This document shows positions 58,176 through 64,000 of a stretch of 64,000 nucleotides of DNA, piece by piece. Source of the stretch: Otatea glauca (taxonomy: Eukaryota; Streptophyta; Magnoliopsida; Poales; Poaceae). The number at the start of each line of letters is the position of its first letter. Positions within the stretch are counted from its first letter, which is position 1. Location of the stretch: contig CM070725.1 in NCBI GenBank assembly GCA_036346275.1, forward strand, positions 41,416,104 through 41,480,103. The letters are read 5' to 3'. The notes beneath the pieces are model-generated. The model had not been told where the DNA came from, did not search any database, and saw nothing but the letters and a program-made list of their open reading frames with translations. The translations under genes and the position numbers were made by a program.

Positions 58176-59760
58176 TCATGTGGGAGTATGTGAAATATCT
58201 CCCCCTGAAATCTGCACTTCTCTAAGTCTCATCATCCCAATTCCTTTCACGCACCTTTTAAAGGTAGATGCTGGGAGTGATTTAGTGAAAAAATCTGCAA
58301 GATTTTCACATGACTTAGTATGCAATATCTTGATCTCGTCCATCTTATGCAATTCGTGAGCATAGAAGAACTTGGGGTTGATATGCTTTGTGAGATTGCT
58401 CTTCACATAACCCATCTGTGCTTGGACAACACAAGCTGCATTATCTTCATAAATTATCGTGGGAGTTTGCTCAATGTTCAAACCACATGACTTCTGGATG
58501 TGGTGAACCATTCTTCTGAGCCATGCACATTCACGAGATGCTTCATACAAAGCGATGATTTCCGAGTGGTTTGTCGACGTCGAGACAAGAGTGCGCTTAG
58601 GCGACTTCAAGAAATTCTTTGTTCCTCTATATAGAAAAACATAGCCAGTTTGGGACTTGCCAGTATGCGGGTCTGATAAATACCCAGCATCTGCATAGCC
58701 AACCAAATTCAATTCATTGTTTCTTCTGAAAAACAGACCGAGGCCTTTGCTTCCTTGGAGGTAGCGGAAGATATCCTTGATCCCTTTCCAATGCCTTTTG
58801 GTGGGTTACGCCTTTGAACCGAGCTAGCAAATTCACAGCGAATGCAATGTCCGGCCTGGTGCTATTCGCAAGGTACATGAGCGCTCCAACTGCACTCAGA
58901 TATGGGAATTCTGCTCCCAGGATTTCCTCCCCCTCTTCTCTAGGTCTGTATGGGTCTAGGTCTGCTTGGAGTGACCTTCCAACCATTGGAGTCTTCGCAG
59001 GATATGCTTTTTCAAATCCAAACCTTTCCAACACTTTCTGCGTGTAGGTTGATTGATGTACCAAGATTCCTCCTTGGACATGTTCAAGCTGCAAGCCTAA
59101 ACAAAACTTGGTTTTACCTAAATCCTTCATTTCAAACTCAGACTTCAAGTATGAGCATGCTTCTTCAATTTCTTCATCCGTCCCAATGATGTTCAAGTCA
59201 TCTACATAGACGGAGATTATACAGAATCCATTCGGGGATCGCTGTATAAACACACATGGACAATCTTATTTGTTTGTGTAGCCTTTCTTGCAGAGAAAGT
59301 CACTCAGCGATTGTACCACATTCTTCTGATTGCTTGACCCATACGGTGATTTCTCCAATTTCACCTGCATGAGTTTCTATTTGCTCCGTCTTGGTTGGGA
59401 TAGGAATTCCTTAGGTACTTTCATGTATATCTCGAATCCAAGTTTCCATCTAAGTATCTTTGTGACAACATCCATTAGCTTCATTCTCAACTTCAAGTTG
59501 ATGCCATTGAGATCAAATATCTAAAGGTAATTCCTCCCATGACCGGAGAATAGGTTTCTTCATAATCAACTCCGGGCGTTGAGTGAAACCTTGAGCTACA
59601 AGCCTTGCTTTGTACCAGTACAACCGTTGTTTTCATTCCTCTTCAAACAAAGACCCATTTGTGACCTCTGAGGGTTTATATGGGGAGGTGTGCGGCATCT
59701 GAGCCCAAACACCTCTCTCTTGTTGGAGAGACTAACTCTGCAGTGATTGCCTTCTTCCAT
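58176..59760 (-). pseudogene. Copia reverse transcriptase and RNase H
   Basis: RT pieces include FCIISVYVDDLNIIG (catalytic YVDD intact), DLGKTKFCLGLQLEH and YLSAVGALMYLANSTRPDIAFA (59253-58780). RNase H then has DAGYLSDPHTGKSQTGYVF, LVSTSTNHSEIIALYEA, IYEDNAACVVQ and TKHINPKFFYAHEL, ending at 58176. The RT N-terminal region (EEWKKA-like, KREVFG, PPHI) is in other frames up to about 59760. Confidence 0.85.
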
Positions 59761-60359
59761 TCTTCCCAATCTAGCCTTTTCTTGCACTCTGCGAGAGATG
59801 CGGCTCGGGATCATGATCAATGATCGAGGCAATCTTCTTTGCAAAGTATGCATCAACGTTGGTTGTTGCTCTATTCGAGGATTCTCTGTTATTACAAAGT
59901 TTATGGCTATTTCTTCATGGGGTGCTTCATGCACTTCTACTTGCTCTTCTTTGCTTTTCCCTATCGCAGAGCAAGTTCCTTTAGCTTTCATCGCCTATGT
60001 GTGCACACACATTATTTCATGACTTCTGCGATGGAAGATTCAAGTCAGGAATTGCCTTTCTGTTGGCTTCTTTCGGTGCAGTCTCAACTGGCTCCCCTTC
60101 TTTCCTTGGGGCATTTTCGTGATTGGTTGTGGTAAGTCCTCTCGCCTAGTTTCCTCCAGACGTCTCCGGGTACTTTGGGTTTGAGGCAGTTTCTGCTCTT
60201 TTCTTTGAGGCCTCTGAGCAGGTTGAGGATACCTTCTATTTTATTTGGTATTTCCACCCTCTCGGTGCATTCCTTGCGGGTACATGCGACTTAACCATGC
60301 CCTTCAGATCACAAAAATGATCAGGCAGTTCATTTGCTAAATTCTTTAAATCAATTATC

Positions 60360-61371
60360 TTCTGGACTTCTTGATTTGCTTCATTAGTGCGGGGTCATGT
60401 GCGGGATCGGTGGAATGCCATATGATTTCCGGCATTTTCATCCAAAGGTTGATTTCCTCCCTAATGACGGAAGCGATCCTCGTCAAAAATGCAATCGTGA
60501 ATCGGGTTGTATGCAAGTCTCCAATCATGGGTTCCAAATACGATTATGGATGCACTCTCATAACCAACGTATATCCCGGACTTGCGGAGAGGGCCCATTG
60601 CGATCCACCGAGGGGTGGTATAGGTACATATACCGTACACCCAAATTTTCTAAGATGGGAGATCTTGGGATGATCCGTGCACAAGTTGCATAGGAGAATG
60701 GATGTTGTAGGCCGACGATGCGAAATTGATAAGAGCTGCTGCGTGCGGGCTGCGTGTCCCCAACGGTGTTGGGCAAGTTACAACTCTGCAAAGCGGTGCG
60801 GCAATGAACTTAATCCTCTTTATTAGTGTACGCTAGTCCATTCTGCGTATGGGCGTGCGATCTGAGTGCTCAGCTGCTATCCCTGTTACCATGCAATAAT
60901 CATCAAATGCCTTTGAAGTAAATTCTCGGCATTGTCCATTCTAATGGACTTCACGCGATGATCGGGAAAGCATTCTTAATTCTTATGATTTGCGAGATCG
61001 CTTTGCAAAAGCATGGTTTCTTGTTGACAACAAGCATACATGCGACCATTTCGAGGAAGCATCGATGAGCACCATAAAGTATCGAAGCGGCCTTGACGGG
61101 GCTGAATCGGACCGCAAATATCCCCTGGATGCGTTCGGGAATGCAGGATTTCACTTTGCACTTTCATAACAGAGGTCTAGTTATTAATTTCCGATGGCAC
61201 ATGCGGGGCACACAAAATCTTCATGATTCGGAAATTTTTAACATTAATGCCATGACCTTGTGAGTTGTTCACTATATTTCTCATCATTCTAAGACCGGGA
61301 TGGCCTAATCTACCATGCCATAAAGAAAATAACTCGGAGCTTCTAAAAGCAGTCTTCAAGGAAGTATACAC
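60360..61371 (-). pseudogene. Copia integrase (GAG-pre-integrase and core), frame broken
   Basis: FSLWHGRLGHPGLRMMRNI at about 61330-61270 is the H-x-RLGH zinc-binding entry of copia integrases. Further left, in shifting frames, are GDICGPIQP and downstream pieces QSCNLPNT and the C-terminal IRYLEPM-type segment near 60540. The catalytic D, D and E could not all be placed because of frame changes. Confidence 0.7.
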
Positions 61372-61946
61372 TTGGGTGCATGAATATTCGTGTAGTACAA
61401 CCCAGATTCATATGAGGACATTTTCTAATACCATTTTCCACATACGCGTGCTTCACAATGCACAAGCATTCTTTGCCATTTTCTTCATTGGTTTCTACGT
61501 GAAAACCATTGGCGCGGATGTCTTTAAAGCTTAAGAGAGTGCGCGTTGATTCGAGGTACAAAGGGCTTCTTCAATTACGAGTTGTACCCATAGGCAATAT
61601 AATAGTGGCTCTTCTGAGCCGATTACATATGAGTCGCTTCTGCGATCGTAGTAATCTTTCAGCGTTCTTCGTGATCATTGGAAATACTTAGACTCTCTTA
61701 AGATGGTATTTGTTGTGCCACTATCAACAATGCATATCTCTTCCATTTAGGCGCTACGATTTCTAAATAAAAGAAATATAATTCTAATCAGATAGAGGCA
61801 AAAACAATCCAAATATTACTTGCAAAATTGAAGAATACTGGAATAAAGAATAAATTGCGTATTTATTCATGAAAGAAGTATGCTCTTCTAGAGCTTACAA
61901 TCCATTATTCAAAAAAAACTAACAACCATAATCTAAAGAAAATGCA

Positions 61947-62989
61947 TTAAACAAAATCTGTAAAATATGCATTAATTTCTGCTTCTATGTCATCGGCAGA
62001 AGTTTTCTCTTCATTTGCCATAATAATGGCTGCAGCATCGATGTCCAGGCTATTCTGTGAGGATGAGGCAAGTGGGGTGTCTACATCCATGACATCATCA
62101 TCACCGATGTTGGCGAAGTGTGCTTCTGCGGGGGCGTTTTCTTTTGCCTTTCTCTTAGCCTGATATGCGTTGATCACTTCTTTGGATTCCCGACATATCT
62201 TTGACCAATGTCCCCAAGTGCCACACTTGAAGCACGTTTGGTTCTGCTGTCCATACGGCTTGGCGTGCGCCTTTTCTTTGTCATCCCTCTTCACAGGGGC
62301 TTTGGACTTTCCTTTGGCCTGGGGCCTCTCTTTTCCACCCTGCTTGCCCTTCTTTCTATGAGTGGGCTTTCTCACCTTGTAGCTATTGGCATTGACTTCT
62401 ATGCCAGTGCCTCGTCCAGGTGGCTGCGAGACATAGTTCTTGCGTAGAACATCGTCTTGCGATTCCGCAACTTGCATTACATCAATCAGTTCGCTATACT
62501 CCTTGTATGCGTCCTGACGATAGCTGCGTGCACTCTGGATAGCATTAGGGTGGAAGGTAGAGAGTTTTCTCAATCTTCTCTTCATCGGTGATCTTCTTGC
62601 CACATAGAGAGATTGGTACAAATTACGTGCAAAGCGTAATTGTACTCGACCCTTTGATCAAGTGCGCAAACCTCAGGCGTACCCAATCTTGCTGTGCTTG
62701 GGGCAAGATGGTGTACTTGAGCTTTTCGAACCGCTTCTGAAGTGCAGTCCAAAGCTCATGCGCACTCTCTTCAGCCATGTATTCATTCTTCAGAGTGGTT
62801 GAGAGGTGGTGCACGAGAAAATGCGAGCTTGATCGTTACGCTCGGTAGGTTTTGCGTCTGTGAGGACCCTAGACCAATCGCGGGCGAGCTTCTTGCCCCA
62901 AGGGCGATCTTTACGTCCGATGCCCAAGTGAGATAGTTCTGACCATGCGGGGCTAGTTCTTCAAACTCACGATTCACAATTCCAGACAT
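61947..62989 (-). pseudogene. Copia gag with zinc knuckle, frame broken
   Basis: Starts MSGIVNREFEELAPHGQNYL at 62989. It continues in other frames with HHLSTTLKNEYMAEESAHELW and LSTFHPNAIQSARSYRQDAY, then CFKCGTWGHWSKIC (C-x2-C-x4-H-x4-C, about 62236-62195), the nucleocapsid zinc knuckle, and an acidic tail to the stop at 61947. At least two frame changes. Gag packages element RNA in virus-like particles. Confidence 0.85.
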
Positions 62990-64000
62990 CTGCATGATTT
63001 CAAAATTCTGGTTTAGATTACTGCGTGTAATCTGATAGAGAATGGTTGCAAAAAGCATAAAGTGCAGAAAATTAAATTGCTATGCATTGCAATATATTAA
63101 ATAAAGCAACGGATTCAGAATTCATAAAGAATATTCATAAAACAGAGAAATAAAGCAAGAAAATTAAAAACAGAGCCAAATAAATCTTCTCGATTTTCTA
63201 GCAATTTTTCCAAGGTTTTCTGCAATTTTTTCGCAATTTTTTTTCTCTCTCTTTTTTTTCTTTTCCTTTTCTTTTTTTTTCTTTTCTTTTTCTTCCAGCC
63301 GATTCGACTCTTTGGCCTTGCAGCTTTTTTGACCCATGTGCAGCGGCGTGGGATAGGTTTTCCCAGAGCCCCCAAAGGCGCCTCCCTTTGTTGCCCACGC
63401 CACCTCTTGCTGCCCACGCCGCCTCCTCTTACTGCCCCTTGCATTTCCTTTGCTCCTTCCCTGTGCGTAGCCGGCACAAGGCCAGAGCGCCGCCACTCCA
63501 TCTGGGCGCGGGCGGCGGCAGCGGCGCGGCACTGGCGCGGATGATGCCGTCACGGCACGACGGGTCGAGGCGGCACGCACAGAGGCCGAGGCGGCGCGCG
63601 CCGCCGGAGGCCGAGTGCGGCGCTTCGGCGGAGCCGATGAGGCGATGGGCGGGCCTTGTGGCTGCTTGGCGCGGCTGCGGGCGGCAACCGAAGCGGGCGC
63701 GAGGCCGAGGCCGCCGCCGTCGACGGCGAGTCGCGGGCGAGGCGGCCACTTGCGGCGACGGCGAGCGCGCGGGCCAAGGCGGCCGCCGCGCGGCGGCGCG
63801 GCGACCGAAGCCGGCGGGGCGCAGACCGCCGGCGGACCGAGGCGTGCGTCGCGGGCGGGCGCAGCGCGCTTCATGCGGACCGAGGCGACCGAGCGGCGGC
63901 GTGCGACGGTCGGGCGGCGGCGTCCGCGGCCGAGCCGGTCGAGACGCGACGCGGCCGAAGCGGGGCGGCGGGCGGGCGCGCGGCGTAGAGGCCGACGACG
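62990..64000 (-). other. Copia 5' leader with GC-rich tract
   Basis: Upstream of gag on the minus strand. 63235-63300 is a homopurine/homopyrimidine tract. 63400-64000 is very GC-rich and CpG-rich, with open frames in most frames that encode only Arg/Ala/Pro-rich sequence, as expected from base composition. No domain recognised. No 5' LTR found before the window ends, so the GC-rich part might instead be unrelated flanking sequence. Confidence 0.4.

Larger units (their letters stand above)
57702..64000 (-). mobile_element. Ty1/copia retrotransposon, 5' LTR beyond window
   Basis: On the minus strand the order from right to left is leader, gag, integrase, RT, RNase H, purine tract and 3' LTR. 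This is the standard Ty1/copia order, with integrase before RT. About 6.3 kb are in the window. Many frame changes occur, mostly in integrase, but domain order is complete, so it is a fairly young copy. Confidence 0.85.

Noticed and set aside
63164..63874. 236-codon minus-strand open frame as a gene
   Set aside because: Arg/Ala/Pro composition follows GC content and the Lys/Glu tail follows a purine tract; no domain.

Overview
This is nuclear DNA of a grass (Poaceae), made almost entirely of nested and decayed transposable elements around one intact host gene. The evidence is a Tat-type Ty3/gypsy element with the PF04195 antisense gene known from rice and maize elements, a Stowaway MITE, a Micron-like MITE set in (TA)n, a SIRE-type Ty1/copia LTR, and a CACTA transposase in the TNP2 form typical of cereals. 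The genus cannot be fixed from the sequence; relatives of rice fit well. There is no organellar, bacterial or viral segment, and I see no rRNA or tRNA gene.

Layout. 1-10921: a minus-strand Tat gypsy element (5' LTR at the right, then gag, protease, RT/RNase H, a second RNase H and integrase going left) that carries a plus-strand, intron-containing antisense gene (457-3619) with its own TATA box. It interrupts the LTR of a chromovirus-like element (10922-14480) reduced to LTR, gag remnant and LTR. 14734-19117 is an unclassified block D, present again at 45534-48695 plus 54013-55531, with a third truncated copy at 27728-28543 and a divergent relative near 40.55 kb. 22130-27727 and 48696-54012 are two very long LTRs (5.3-5.6 kb) of one family in opposite orientation. 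The second split copy C of block D: it has a TCAAC target duplication and copy A keeps the empty site.

28544-30440 is a copia remnant. 30441-34230 is an old LTR-like region split by a SIRE-type solo LTR (31135-32861). About 34836-40507 is a CACTA transposon with a frameshifted TNP2 gene, two blocks of subterminal repeats and a long hairpin. 41085-42035 is a miniature copia chimera with 80-bp LTRs.

The host gene is a five-exon patatin-like phospholipase on the minus strand (44587-42175). It has an intact catalytic dyad, a TATA box, and a Stowaway-like MITE in intron 2. A Micron-like MITE lies about 500 bp upstream. 56135-57265 is a 5'-truncated LINE, and 57702-64000 is a minus-strand copia element whose 5' LTR lies outside the window.

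One signal cuts across the whole window. Near-identical repeat copies differ non-randomly at CAG/CTG trinucleotides, which appear as CG, CGA or TCG in one copy. Several frameshifts in element genes fall on such sites. This looks like base-calling error at methylated CHG sites, so many of the breaks described below may be artefacts.
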